Origin: Cytobacillus oceanisediminis
GTDB taxonomy: Bacteria > Bacillota > Bacilli > Bacillales > Cytobacillaceae
Direction: 5' to 3'
Length of the DNA: 36,661 nucleotides
Assembly (NCBI RefSeq): GCF_007830235.1
Contig: NZ_VLKI01000006.1
Location: 1-36,661 of the forward strand
In this document: piece by piece, positions 26,920 to 33,873 of the stretch
How the letters are laid out: each line of letters begins with the position of its first letter
Position numbering within the stretch: position 1 is the stretch's first letter
Notes under the pieces: model-generated
Seen by the model: only the letters and a program-made list of their open reading frames with translations
What the model was told of the DNA's origin: nothing
Databases searched by the model: none
Translations under genes and position numbers: made by a program

Positions 26920-28572
26920 ATGACGGAATTGTTAAATCTCACAGTAGGGAAGCTCCTCGAAGAGAAAGCCAACCTTCACCCCAATCATGAAGCTGTAGTC
27001 TATGCAGACAGAGGACTGCGAATGACCTACAGGAAGTTTGATGATTATTGCCGGCTTGCAGCCAAAGGTTTTATGAAGCTGGGCCTTGAAAAAGGGGAAC
27101 ATATTGCTGCATGGTCGACAAACACGCCTGAATGGCTGACATGCCAGTTTGCAACAGGCAAAATGGGGGCTGTGCTCGTAACAGTTAACACAAACTATCA
27201 AGCTGCTGAGCTTGAATATCTTCTAAAACAATCTGATACAACAACTATAGTTTTAATGGAAAATTTCAGAGACACCTCTTACATAGAGATGCTATATAGT
27301 ATTGTTCCGGAACTTAAGACTTCAGAGCCGGGACAACTGGAGAGCAAACGGCTGCCTTACTTAAAGAATGTGGTAGTTATGGGCGAGAAACGCTTCCCTG
27401 GCACTTTCAGCTGGGATGATATGATTAAAATGGGTGAATCCGTCACCGAAGAAGAACTTAATCAGCGTATGGAGAGCCTGGATCCGGATGATGCGATTAA
27501 TATGCAATACACATCGGGAACGACAGGTTTTCCGAAAGGGGTTATGCTAACCCATAATAATATTGTGAACAATGGCTATAATATCGCCAATTGCATGCGT
27601 CTAACAAAAGATGACCGCTTATGTATCCCAGTTCCGTTCTTTCATTGTTTCGGATGCGTACTTGGAACTATGGCGTGTGTATCCGTTGGCGCCACCATTG
27701 TTCCGGTTCAGGAATTCAGTCCCAAAGCAGTTCTTCAGACAGTACAGGATGAAAAATGTACGGGTTTGCACGGGGTTCCGACTATGTTTATCGCAGAGCT
27801 TAATGATCCGGAATTCAGCAAATATGACCTATCCAGTCTTCGCACAGGCATAATGGCTGGCTCCAATTGTCCAATTGAGGTAATGAAAGGGGTTATCGAA
27901 AGGATGGGAGCCAGCGAAATAACTATCGCTTATGGCCAGACAGAATCTTCTCCAGTCATTACCCAGACACGAACAGATGACCCAATCGAGCTAAGGGTTG
28001 AATCTGTTGGCAGAGCCCTTCCTAATGTAGAAGTAAAAATCGTGGAACCGGGTACGAATAAAGAAGTTCCCCGTGGCGTACAGGGTGAGTTATGTACAAG
28101 GGGCTACCATGTCATGAAAGGCTATTACAAAAATCCAGATGCCACCAAAGAAGCCATTGATGACAACGGCTGGCTGCACACAGGAGACTTGGCCGTGATG
28201 GATGAAAACGGATATTGTAAAATTACAGGCAGGCTTAAAGATATGATCATCAGGGGCGGAGAAAACATCTATCCCCGCGAAATAGAAGAGTTCCTTTATA
28301 CACATCCGGCCATTCTTGATGTCCAGGTGGTAGGTGTTCCTGATGCTATTTATGGAGAGGAAGTAGTCGCCTGGGTTATTTTAAAAGAAGGTGAAGAAGT
28401 AACAGCCGAAGAGCTGCGCGAGTATTGCAAAGGAAAAATATCACGGCATAAAATCCCGCGCTATATTGAATTTATCGAGGCTTATCCAATGACAGCTTCA
28501 GGTAAAATCCAAAAGTTCCGTTTGCGGGAACAAGCAAAGGAAGTAATTGAAAAAGCCAATACATTAAAATAA
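26920..28572 (+). CDS. Fatty acyl-CoA synthetase (AMP-forming, YngI-like)
   Basis: A 550-residue ANL-superfamily ligase, which activates a carboxylic acid to acyl-AMP and then acyl-CoA. The phosphate-binding loop YTSGTTGFPKG starts at about residue 197. AYGQTESSPV, the hinge region GRLKDMIIRGGENIYPREIE, and the catalytic lysine (near residue 529) in MTASGKIQK are all present. The overall pattern resembles B. subtilis YngI and medium/long-chain acyl-CoA ligases of the FadK type; the chain length cannot be told from sequence. The ATG at 26920 has GGAGG upstream. Single gene with its own terminator and an upstream cre-like site. Confidence 0.92.
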   Translation: MTELLNLTVGKLLEEKANLHPNHEAVVYADRGLRMTYRKFDDYCRLAAKGFMKLGLEKGEHIAAWSTNTPEWLTCQFATGKMGAVLVTVNTNYQAAELEYLLKQSDTTTIVLMENFRDTSYIEMLYSIVPELKTSEPGQLESKRLPYLKNVVVMGEKRFPGTFSWDDMIKMGESVTEEELNQRMESLDPDDAINMQYTSGTTGFPKGVMLTHNNIVNNGYNIANCMRLTKDDRLCIPVPFFHCFGCVLGTMACVSVGATIVPVQEFSPKAVLQTVQDEKCTGLHGVPTMFIAELNDPEFSKYDLSSLRTGIMAGSNCPIEVMKGVIERMGASEITIAYGQTESSPVITQTRTDDPIELRVESVGRALPNVEVKIVEPGTNKEVPRGVQGELCTRGYHVMKGYYKNPDATKEAIDDNGWLHTGDLAVMDENGYCKITGRLKDMIIRGGENIYPREIEEFLYTHPAILDVQVVGVPDAIYGEEVVAWVILKEGEEVTAEELREYCKGKISRHKIPRYIEFIEAYPMTASGKIQKFRLREQAKEVIEKANTLK

Positions 28573-28584
28573 TTTTTTACAAGG

Positions 28585-28629
28585 TCCCTGTTGGTTTGCA
28601 AGTCGTATACCAACAGGGATTTTTATTTT
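28585..28629 (+). terminator. Terminator of the acyl-CoA ligase gene
   Basis: TCCCTGTTGGT (28585-28595) pairs perfectly with ACCAACAGGGA (28609-28619), followed by a T-rich tract. Confidence 0.92.
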
Positions 28630-28853
28630 AAAGGTTCTGTTAAAGCTTATTGTTGTTTTTTAGCACCCTGTTGATTGGAGCGTAAGGCACTAATCCCGCG
28701 AAAATGCATTCGCATTTCCTTCGTGCGGTGTTTATACAAGGAAGCTTATTCAAAGTCCTGCGGGAGTGTAGATCAAAGGGCAACCCCGCAGGAGCAAAGC
28801 GGCGAGGAGCATCGGACCGCCCCGGAAAGGGAGTGCCTTCGGCGCAAATCAAC
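28629..28853 (+). repeat. GC-rich interspersed repeat, copy C, with head and internal insertion
   Basis: The core is 28670-28853 (GTTGATTGGAGCG to AAATCAAC), about 55 bases longer than the others. The extra block near 28690-28752 contains a small hairpin (GAAAATGC/GCATTTC). The 40 bases before the core hold GGTTCTGTTAAAGCTTATTG and GCACCCT, matching the head before copy B. Together with the terminator it accounts for most of the gap between the ligase gene and the gene at 28999. Confidence 0.9.
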
Positions 28854-28998
28854 AGGCAAACTTAACAAGCCATTTTAATACAAACTCCACCTTCTCTCAT
28901 TCAAAAGTCTCAAAAAATCTCATTCCCTCTGCCAATGTTTCACAAAAAGAGAAAGGATAAAATGAGATTAAAGATGAGAAAAAGGGAGAGTTATAGGA

Positions 28999-29157
28999 AT
29001 GTATGATGAAATTTATGTTATGGAAACATTGACTAAACTAAAACAAAAAGAATTTGAATCATTAAACCAGCCGCAAGTACTTCAAAATCGTAAAAACGAA
29101 CTGGTCTGCAAGCTTCCAATTATTAAAAATTTCGAAGTTTGCCAGTGCCAATCCTGA
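28999..29157 (+). CDS. Small hypothetical protein
   Basis: A 52-residue protein starting MYDEIYVMETLTKLKQKEF, with a likely amphipathic helix over residues 6-21, and ending with a CQC motif (residues 49-51, in FEVCQCQS). A third cysteine is at about residue 37. The ATG at 28999 has GGGAGAG (28984-28990) eight bases upstream, and a strong terminator follows at once, so it is likely to be expressed. The terminal cysteines could bind metal or form a disulfide. I do not recognise the family. Confidence 0.65.
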   Translation: MYDEIYVMETLTKLKQKEFESLNQPQVLQNRKNELVCKLPIIKNFEVCQCQS

Positions 29158-29160
29158 ATG

Positions 29161-29191
29161 GACGGAGAATCTTTCTCCGTCTTATTTTTTT
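29161..29191 (+). terminator. Terminator of the 52-residue protein gene
   Basis: GACGGAGA (29161-29168) pairs with TCTCCGTC (29174-29181), followed by TTATTTTTTT. Confidence 0.9.
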
Positions 29192-29268
29192 GGAAAGAAT
29201 CTTCAGAAAATGGTAGTATAGTAAACAAATTCAGATTTAGCAGAGAGGAATAAGGGGGATCATAACGA

Positions 29269-30138
29269 ATGACAACACAGAAGCTGTTTGTTTATGGGAC
29301 ATTAAGAAAGCATGAATCGAACCATTTCGTTTTGAAAGGGAGTCACTGCATTGCCGAGCAGGCATGGGTATACGGGGAGTTATATGATACAGGACTTGGG
29401 TATCCCTCTATGAAGGCATCGTTTGACCAAAAGGTATATGGGGAACTCTATGAGGTTCACTTGGATCATTTTACCGAGCTGGATGAACTGGAAGATTACA
29501 TTCCAGGCAGAAAAGACAATTTATACGACAGAGTGGAACAGACTATCCATACCGATACTGGAGATGTCAACGCACTTGTTTATATTTCAAACAGGAATGA
29601 TTTACTGGCTGAACCAATTTTACACGGAGACTGGAAGCTCTATCGTTTAATGAAAGACAAACCGGAGAAAACCTATTACTTTGCATATGGATCCTGCATG
29701 GATGATGAACGACTCCGGTTAGCAAATGTTGACCAGCATTTCAAGACCGTTATGGGCGGTGGAGTGCTAAAAGGTTATTCCATGCAATATTTATTTTCAA
29801 GAGAAGATGGTGGAAGAGCTGATATTGTGGAAGATGGAGGAGTTACCGAGGGAATTCTTTATGAACTGCCGTATGAAGCGGTGGAATATCTCTTCCATCG
29901 AGAAGGATTTTATGGGGAATGGTACCGGCCAGCGTTTGTAAATGTGCAAGTTGGCGAGGATTTATATACCGATGTTTTAACCTTTCATGTTTATAATAAA
30001 AAGGGAGAATTGCCTCCGCCTGACCACTATGCACTGGAGATTCTTCGCGGAGCAAGAGGCAGAGTCAGCGAGCAATATTATAAAAATCTTGAAAAACAAC
30101 TGGAAAAACTCGGCGTAAAAATAAATTTGGATGCTTAA
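29269..30138 (+). CDS. ykqA: Double-domain gamma-glutamylcyclotransferase-like protein (YkqA)
   Basis: A 289-residue protein with two AIG2/gamma-glutamylcyclotransferase-like domains. Domain 1 starts LFVYGTLRKHESN (residues 6-18) and contains the YPSMKAS and TELDELEDYIPG blocks typical of the GGACT type, with acidic catalytic candidates at the LDELED stretch. Domain 2 starts YYFAYGSCMDDERL (near residue 138), the form found in ChaC-like or GGCT proteins, with GILYELP and LFHREGFYGEWYRP. The same arrangement occurs in B. subtilis YkqA. Substrates could be gamma-glutamyl peptides or amines, unproven. The ATG at 29269 follows GGGGG about ten bases upstream. Confidence 0.88.
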   Translation: MTTQKLFVYGTLRKHESNHFVLKGSHCIAEQAWVYGELYDTGLGYPSMKASFDQKVYGELYEVHLDHFTELDELEDYIPGRKDNLYDRVEQTIHTDTGDVNALVYISNRNDLLAEPILHGDWKLYRLMKDKPEKTYYFAYGSCMDDERLRLANVDQHFKTVMGGGVLKGYSMQYLFSREDGGRADIVEDGGVTEGILYELPYEAVEYLFHREGFYGEWYRPAFVNVQVGEDLYTDVLTFHVYNKKGELPPPDHYALEILRGARGRVSEQYYKNLEKQLEKLGVKINLDA

Positions 30139-30151
30139 AAAATTAAGAACA

Positions 30152-30179
30152 AAGGATGAACCCCTGTTCATCCTTCCAT
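30152..30179 (+). terminator. Terminator-like hairpin after ykqA (first of twin copies)
   Basis: AAGGATGAAC (30152-30161) pairs with GTTCATCCTT (30166-30175). The following bases (CCATCTTG) are not a good T run, because the IS1182 remnant begins there. The same stem occurs intact at 30549-30572. Confidence 0.6.
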
Positions 30180-30269
30180 CTTGCGGACTAAGTTGTCTTG
30201 TGGGACCAGCTGGTCTAAAGCAACCACCTCAATTTGGTCTCGTTAAATCGAATTGTTTTTCGAAAGCAT
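30178..30269 (-). pseudogene. IS1182-family transposase, N-terminal remnant
   Basis: Minus-strand ATG at 30269, with GAGGTGATGAAC in front, gives MLSKNNSI, a TAA at 30245-30243, then RDQIEVVALDQLVPQDNLVR and K. IS1182-family transposases characteristically begin with MLSK, a QRDQ-type segment and LVP-x-D-x-LVRKI, so the stop is a CAA-to-TAA change at codon 9. The frame then ends in the ykqA terminator hairpin. All catalytic parts are gone, so this is a dead stub. Confidence 0.8.
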
Positions 30270-30346
30270 GTTCATCACCTCAAGCGTTATATAGATCTAT
30301 TTTAAAATAGGCTTGATTTTACTGCCACATTCAATTTTAAAACTAT

Positions 30347-30476
30347 GTTGATTGGAGTTGGAAGGTGCGAAGACTCCTGCGGGAGCAAGGGTCAGGGGAG
30401 ACCCCGCAGGAACGGAGTGACGAGGAGGCTCCCCGGGCCGCCCGTGGAAAGCGAAGCACCTGAAACGGAAATCAAC
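30347..30476 (+). repeat. GC-rich interspersed repeat, copy D
   Basis: GTTGATTGGAG to GAAATCAAC, with internal CTCCTGCGGGAG, GGGGAGACCCCGCAGG, GAGGAGGCTCC and GTGGAAAGCG blocks matching copies A and E. Its 5' flank has CTATTTTAAAATAGGCT at 30298-30314. Confidence 0.92.
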
Positions 30477-30502
30477 AGACCCATTTCAAAGACGGACTAA
30501 AA

Positions 30503-30576
30503 AGACTGTAGGCAAATCCGATTTTCATCGAGTTTGTCTACAGTCTGAAAGGATGAACTCATGTTCATCCTTTTTT
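30503..30576 (+). terminator. Two consecutive hairpins, the second a terminator (twin of 30152)
   Basis: AGACTGTAGGCAAA (30503-30516) pairs with TTTGTCTACAGTCT (30533-30546) over 14 bp with one wobble and no T run. Directly after it AAGGATGAAC (30549-30558) pairs with GTTCATCCTT (30563-30572), followed by TTTTTT. The second stem is identical to that at 30152-30175. The original ykqA terminator was probably split or copied when mobile elements arrived. Confidence 0.75.
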
Positions 30577-30596
30577 CTGTATATCACTGATGACTC

Positions 30597-30634
30597 CTAT
30601 TTTAAAATTAGGCTATGTTAAAGCTCATTGAATG
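30597..30634 (+). repeat. Solo head of the GC-rich repeat
   Basis: CTATTTTAAAATTAGGCT followed by ATGTTAAAGCTCATTG matches the heads before copies B and C and the flank of copy D, but no GTTGATTGG core follows. The remaining bases to 30741 are A/T-rich with only the ribosome site of the next gene. Confidence 0.6.
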
Positions 30635-30741
30635 GGAAAAAATATGATGTGTTTTAATGCAAAATTATTCATTTGATGTTTGAAACAGGCTAAGTTCGTG
30701 GTAAATAACCTTTGCCATCATCTTAGAAAGAAGGTCATCAT

Positions 30742-30984
30742 ATGAATATAATTGCAGATAATGGCTTTTATGAAGTGGAGTACGAAAATGAGTATTACGA
30801 ACATTTGGAGTTTGTACGAATAGATCATATCTGTGAGATTACCTATGTAACATTAAAGAACATTTTAACCGGAGAAGTATATACTTTCGATACGGACCGA
30901 ATCAAACGATTCAGGAAAATAATGAAGGTTATGCCAACGATCAAAGAGAATCATGTTGCAGACAGCAGCTCATATTCTTTATAA
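30742..30984 (+). CDS. Small hypothetical protein rich in aromatic and acidic residues
   Basis: An 80-residue protein without signal peptide. It begins MNIIADNGFYEVEYENEYYE and continues with predicted beta strands (FVRIDHICEITYVTLKNI, GEVYTFDTDRIKRF) and a short basic helix, then an unstructured tail. The look is of a small SH3-like or beta-barrel domain, but this is only a pattern guess. The ATG at 30742 has AGAAGG upstream. The next gene follows after about 70 bases. Family not recognised. Confidence 0.65.
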   Translation: MNIIADNGFYEVEYENEYYEHLEFVRIDHICEITYVTLKNILTGEVYTFDTDRIKRFRKIMKVMPTIKENHVADSSSYSL

Positions 30985-31052
30985 TATTTAATAAGAGCTT
31001 AGCCTGACAGAATGAGTAAGCTGGTTAGGCAGAAAACGAAGGAGTGGCAATT

Positions 31053-31256
31053 TTGATTCATTTAACTTGGCATGAACGAGATACAGTAAAAAAAGTAAAA
31101 TGTGTGCATACAGATGCAGCGAAATACATTGTAGACAGGGCGCTGACTGCAGGAAGAACTTATGATGTTAAAAATGAAACCGAAGAATTCTATTTTATTG
31201 TAGACAATTCCGGAAAAGTAAGCGGCTTTTACAAAGACTATTTCCAGGATATTTAA
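31053..31256 (+). CDS. DUF6501 family protein
   Basis: A 67-residue conserved protein of bacilli, recognised as DUF6501 by MIHLTWHERDTVKKVKC at the start, AAKYIVDRALTAGRTYDVKN in the middle, and EEFYFIVDNSGKVSGFYKDY at the end. The start is the TTG at 31053, eight bases after AAGGAG; the in-frame GTG at 31044 overlaps that site. Probably a small beta-rich cytoplasmic protein; function unknown. It is followed by a strong bidirectional hairpin. Confidence 0.85.
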   Translation: MIHLTWHERDTVKKVKCVHTDAAKYIVDRALTAGRTYDVKNETEEFYFIVDNSGKVSGFYKDYFQDI

Positions 31257-31266
31257 TGACATGAAG

Positions 31267-31302
31267 AAAACGGCCTGGTTCATACCGGCCGTTTTTCATT
31301 TT
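31267..31302. terminator. Bidirectional terminator between DUF6501 and yhcN-like genes
   Basis: AAAACGGCC (31267-31275) pairs with GGCCGTTTT (31287-31295), extended inward by GGT/ACC, with a T-rich tail on the plus strand and an A-rich lead that serves the minus strand. Confidence 0.85.
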
Positions 31303-31327
31303 TAAAACATACTAATGAAGGTCCGCT

Positions 31328-31882
31328 TTATCTTTGCGTCGGAAAAATCCGTCGTACAGCTTCGTTAAACTCATCAAAGAATCCTTCTGCAGGCTGTCCG
31401 CCTCGTATATCTTCTGTATATCCAGTCATTCGATCATAAAAATCGGGATTAACCGAAACATATACATTATCGATATCCTGGTCAACAGATCTTACTTGAT
31501 CAGCGATTTTTTCTTCAATATCCCTTGTCAATTCTCCATTTCCATTATCCATCCGTGCAGCCACATAGGCATTATTATCTGTAACAATAACGTTTGCTGT
31601 TTCAACTTCTGGGATGGCAGTAATTTTTTCAGCAGCTTTATCAGCAACCCTCATTCTTGGGGATTGTTCTCTATTTTGATTTTCCGTACGCGTACGGGTC
31701 AGGTCAATCCCCGGTTCTGTTGTGCGGCCATTTTCGCCGTAATTGCTGTCGTTAACTTTTGTAGGCTGGCTCAAATCCCTGTTTCTTTGTGCTGTTTCAT
31801 TCATATCATTGTTATTCATCCCGCATCCTGCAAGCACCACAGCTGTCAGAGCGCCTGCAATAATCGCTTTACGTTTTAGCAT
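31328..31882 (-). CDS. yhcN: YhcN/YlaJ family sporulation lipoprotein
   Basis: A 184-residue predicted lipoprotein with the lipobox LAGC, lipidated Cys20. An Asn/Arg/Thr-rich low-complexity linker (residues about 22-75) precedes a compact domain: ADKAAEKITAIPEVETANVI, NAYVAARMDN, LTRDIEEKIADQVRSVD and NVYVSVNPDF. This is the YhcN/YlaJ pattern, whose members are found in the inner membrane of spores and take part in germination or outgrowth. The ATG at 31882 has AAGGAG upstream. A sigma-F/G-like promoter lies at 31942-31914. I use the family symbol; it may be one of several paralogues. Confidence 0.88.
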   Translation of the reverse strand: MLKRKAIIAGALTAVVLAGCGMNNNDMNETAQRNRDLSQPTKVNDSNYGENGRTTEPGIDLTRTRTENQNREQSPRMRVADKAAEKITAIPEVETANVIVTDNNAYVAARMDNGNGELTRDIEEKIADQVRSVDQDIDNVYVSVNPDFYDRMTGYTEDIRGGQPAEGFFDEFNEAVRRIFPTQR

Positions 31883-31913
31883 ATTGATTCACTCCTTTTC
31901 TGTTTTTACATCC

Positions 31914-31942
31914 TTAGGATTCCTATAACATTTTTTGTTATT
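31914..31942 (-). promoter_or_regulatory. Possible forespore promoter of the yhcN-like gene
   Basis: On the minus strand GAATA (31942-31938), 17 bases, then AATCCTA (31920-31914). The -35 fits the sigma-G/F pattern and the -10 matches five of seven positions. Confidence 0.4.
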
Positions 31943-31992
31943 CATTATTTTTTCCAATAAAAAAATGCTAAAATGATTTATGGAAAGCCATA

Positions 31993-32406
31993 ATGAAAGA
32001 GTTGATCGTTTTGAAAGTTTTCATTTATATAGGAATTGGAGGCATGGCCGGAAGTCTTTTAAGGTATATTATTTCTGCTCAATCCACCCAAGCTTGGGGG
32101 AGCAGTTTCCCGTTCGGAACGTTAATCGCAAATCTTGCAGGAGCGTTCACTCTTGGACTTTTTACTTCACTTGTCATAAGGCAAAACCGACTTACAAATG
32201 AATGGCGGCTGGCAATAGGAACAGGTGCAATCGGGTCTTTTACAACCTTATCAACCTTGAGCAGTGAAACCGTTATGTTAATTGATGAACATGCCTACTT
32301 AAATGCTCTTCTTTATATTACAATTAGTTTAGTTGGCGGGCTTGCTGCCGCATTTGCAGGGTATCATGCAGGCTTGGGCAAAAAGGATGCGTCCAGCCAT
32401 GGCTGA
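31993..32406 (+). CDS. crcB: Fluoride channel subunit CrcB/FluC (first of pair)
   Basis: A 137-residue four-helix membrane protein. Fluc family signatures are GGMAGSLLRYIIS in helix 1, FPFGTLIANLAGAFTLGLF in helix 2, and GTGAIGSFTTLSTLSSE in helix 3, with the pore Phe box and the Thr/Ser track. Fluc proteins form dual-topology dimers that export fluoride. When two genes are adjacent, as here, they usually encode the two oppositely oriented halves of a heterodimer. The ATG at 31993 has only a weak GGAAAG upstream; a TTG a few codons later is possible. It overlaps the second crcB by eight bases. Confidence 0.92.
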   Translation: MKELIVLKVFIYIGIGGMAGSLLRYIISAQSTQAWGSSFPFGTLIANLAGAFTLGLFTSLVIRQNRLTNEWRLAIGTGAIGSFTTLSTLSSETVMLIDEHAYLNALLYITISLVGGLAAAFAGYHAGLGKKDASSHG

Positions 32407-32755
32407 TTTTCTATGGATTGCTGCAGGAGGTTTCCTTGGAGCAATCTGCCGATATCTGGCTGTCTTGTATGTAAAAAAGAAATTCACATCAGATATTCCG
32501 GCTGGTACTCTGGCTGTAAACCTCTTAGGGTCATTTTTATTAGGATTGTTAATTGGTTTGGATTTTAATGAAAACCTGTTTTTGCTTCTGGGTGTAGGCT
32601 TTATGGGGGCTTTTACAACTTTTTCAACCTTTAAACTTGAAACAGTTGAGCTTTTGGAGGGGAAAAAGAAGAAACAAGCTATTACATATTTAATTTTTAC
32701 TTATACGGGTGGCATTGTATGTGCGTTTGCAGGTTTAATAATAGGAAGAATGTAA
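32399..32755 (+). CDS. crcB: Fluoride channel subunit CrcB/FluC (second of pair)
   Basis: A 118-residue partner of the preceding protein. Signatures are GGFLGAICRYLAV, IPAGTLAVNLLGSFLLGLL and GVGFMGAFTTFSTFKLE, and the charge pattern (KKK after helix 1, GKKKKQA before helix 4) differs from the first subunit, consistent with opposite topology. The ATG at 32399 lies inside the end of the first crcB (stop 32404-32406), so translation is coupled. An earlier in-frame codon at 32333 would extend the protein without a ribosome site and is rejected. A strong terminator follows. No fluoride riboswitch was found upstream. Confidence 0.92.
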   Translation: MADFLWIAAGGFLGAICRYLAVLYVKKKFTSDIPAGTLAVNLLGSFLLGLLIGLDFNENLFLLLGVGFMGAFTTFSTFKLETVELLEGKKKKQAITYLIFTYTGGIVCAFAGLIIGRM

Positions 32756-32787
32756 AAGGAGCGAGGCAAATTAGCCTTACTCCTTTT
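32754..32787 (+). terminator. Terminator of the crcB pair
   Basis: AAAAGGAGCGAGGC (32754-32767) pairs with GCCTTACTCCTTTT (32774-32787), with two imperfect positions, continuing into a T run. Confidence 0.85.
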
Positions 32788-32863
32788 TTACTTTGGTACT
32801 TTTCTAAAAGATTATTGTTTTTGAATAAGTTGTGTGAAGGAATCACTGTTGACAAAAAGGTTG

Positions 32864-32993
32864 GTTGATTGGAGCGTAAGGTGCGAGACTCCAGCGGGAG
32901 GAGTGGGACAGGTGAGACCCCACAGGAGTTTTTTGCCGAGGAGGCTCACCGCCCACCCCGCGGTTCACTGAGCATCCTGGAGCGGAAATCAAC
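32864..32993 (+). repeat. GC-rich interspersed repeat, copy E
   Basis: GTTGATTGGAGCG to GGAAATCAAC with GACTCCAGCGGGAG, GTGAGACCCCACAGGAG, GAGGAGGCTCACC and CCCGCGG blocks. It lacks the AGGCT-TGTTAAAGC head seen at B and C. It fills the gap between the crcB terminator and yidC2. Confidence 0.92.
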
Positions 32994-33046
32994 TTCTACC
33001 AACTCCGTTTTAATTAGCAACAATGTTTGCGAAAACAGCCTTTACT

Positions 33047-33832
33047 TTAGGAATCCGTGTTTGCCTGGATTGGTCTCACTTTTTCCTTCATAAATAGTTT
33101 TCTGCCCAGCCACGATTGAAAAATCAAAAATAAACCACCCATAGTCCAATAAAGCGGTAGGGCTGCAGGGGCATTTAAAGAAACAAGAACAATCATTAAA
33201 GGCGATAATATCCCCATAAACTGCATTTGTTTCGGCGGCTGGGGAGACATGTTAGCCAAGGTGACCTTATATTGCAAAAAGTAGACTATTCCTGCAATAA
33301 CAGTTATCCATATATCAGAATGTCCAAGATTAAACCATAGGAAAGAATGAGAAGCAATTTCTTCATTTCCTCTAATGGCATAATAAAATCCCATTAAGAT
33401 CGGCATTTGAATAAGAATAGGCAAGCATCCTGCGTTAAGCGGATTAACTCCATTCGTCTTATACAAGCTAAACATTTCCTGCTGCAGTTTTTGCTGTTCC
33501 TGAGGTTTTTTTGCAGCTTTTAATTTTTTTTGAATTTTATCCATTTCAGGCTTAAGCAGTTCCATTTTTTCTTTCATCATGCTTTGGTTTTTATATTGTT
33601 TCAACATTAATGGCATTAATATAAGCCTAATAGTAACGGTGATTAAAATAATCGCCATTCCGAAACTCCCATTAAAGAAAACAGCCACTCCATGTATTGC
33701 CAATGCAAATGGAGTTACGAAAAAGTGATTGAAAAAACCTGTATTTTGTCCTCCTTGTGCCTGGCAAGCTGATAGTAATAAAGAAAGAGCAGTGATTAAA
33801 GGGATGGTAATTACAATTTTAATCTTTTTCAT
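33047..33832 (-). CDS. yqjG: Membrane protein insertase YidC2 (YqjG/SpoIIIJ family)
   Basis: A 261-residue YidC/Oxa1 insertase, which inserts and folds membrane proteins with or without SecYEG. A lipoprotein signal peptide ends in LLSAC (lipidated Cys23). Five membrane segments follow, with the hydrophilic-groove helix TVTIRLILMPLMLKQYKNQ carrying the essential Arg, a cytoplasmic Lys/Gln-rich coiled hairpin (residues about 87-120), GCLPILIQMPILMGFYYAI, and a basic tail. The ATG at 33832 has AGGAGG ten bases upstream; a TTG at 33841 directly behind that site is unlikely. I call it YqjG (YidC2) and not SpoIIIJ because of the MifM-like leader before it and the absence of rnpA/rpmH/jag neighbours. 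Translation is probably controlled by that leader. Confidence 0.88.
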   Translation of the reverse strand: MKKIKIVITIPLITALSLLLSACQAQGGQNTGFFNHFFVTPFALAIHGVAVFFNGSFGMAIILITVTIRLILMPLMLKQYKNQSMMKEKMELLKPEMDKIQKKLKAAKKPQEQQKLQQEMFSLYKTNGVNPLNAGCLPILIQMPILMGFYYAIRGNEEIASHSFLWFNLGHSDIWITVIAGIVYFLQYKVTLANMSPQPPKQMQFMGILSPLMIVLVSLNAPAALPLYWTMGGLFLIFQSWLGRKLFMKEKVRPIQANTDS

Positions 33833-33842
33833 TATGGTCAAT

Positions 33843-33873
33843 CCTCCTGCTAATATTTTTATTAGATAGGAGA
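33843..33873 (-). promoter_or_regulatory. Hairpin sequestering the yidC2 ribosome binding site
   Basis: On the minus strand TCTCCT (33873-33868), AT, CTAATA (33865-33860), a four-base A loop, TATTAG (33855-33850), C, AGGAGG (33848-33843). The 12 pairs (one G-T) lock the Shine-Dalgarno of yidC2 against codons 91-92 and the stop of the upstream frame. A ribosome halted near codons 86-89 would cover the 5' arm and free the site. Confidence 0.75.

Noticed and set aside
31334..31879. 181-codon plus-strand frame opposite the yhcN-like gene
   Set aside because: Antisense shadow of a clear lipoprotein gene; Cys/Ile/Phe-rich composition and no ribosome site.
31943..31992. Possible fluoride riboswitch before the crcB pair
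   Set aside because: The conserved blocks of the crcB RNA motif are not present in this A/T-rich leader.
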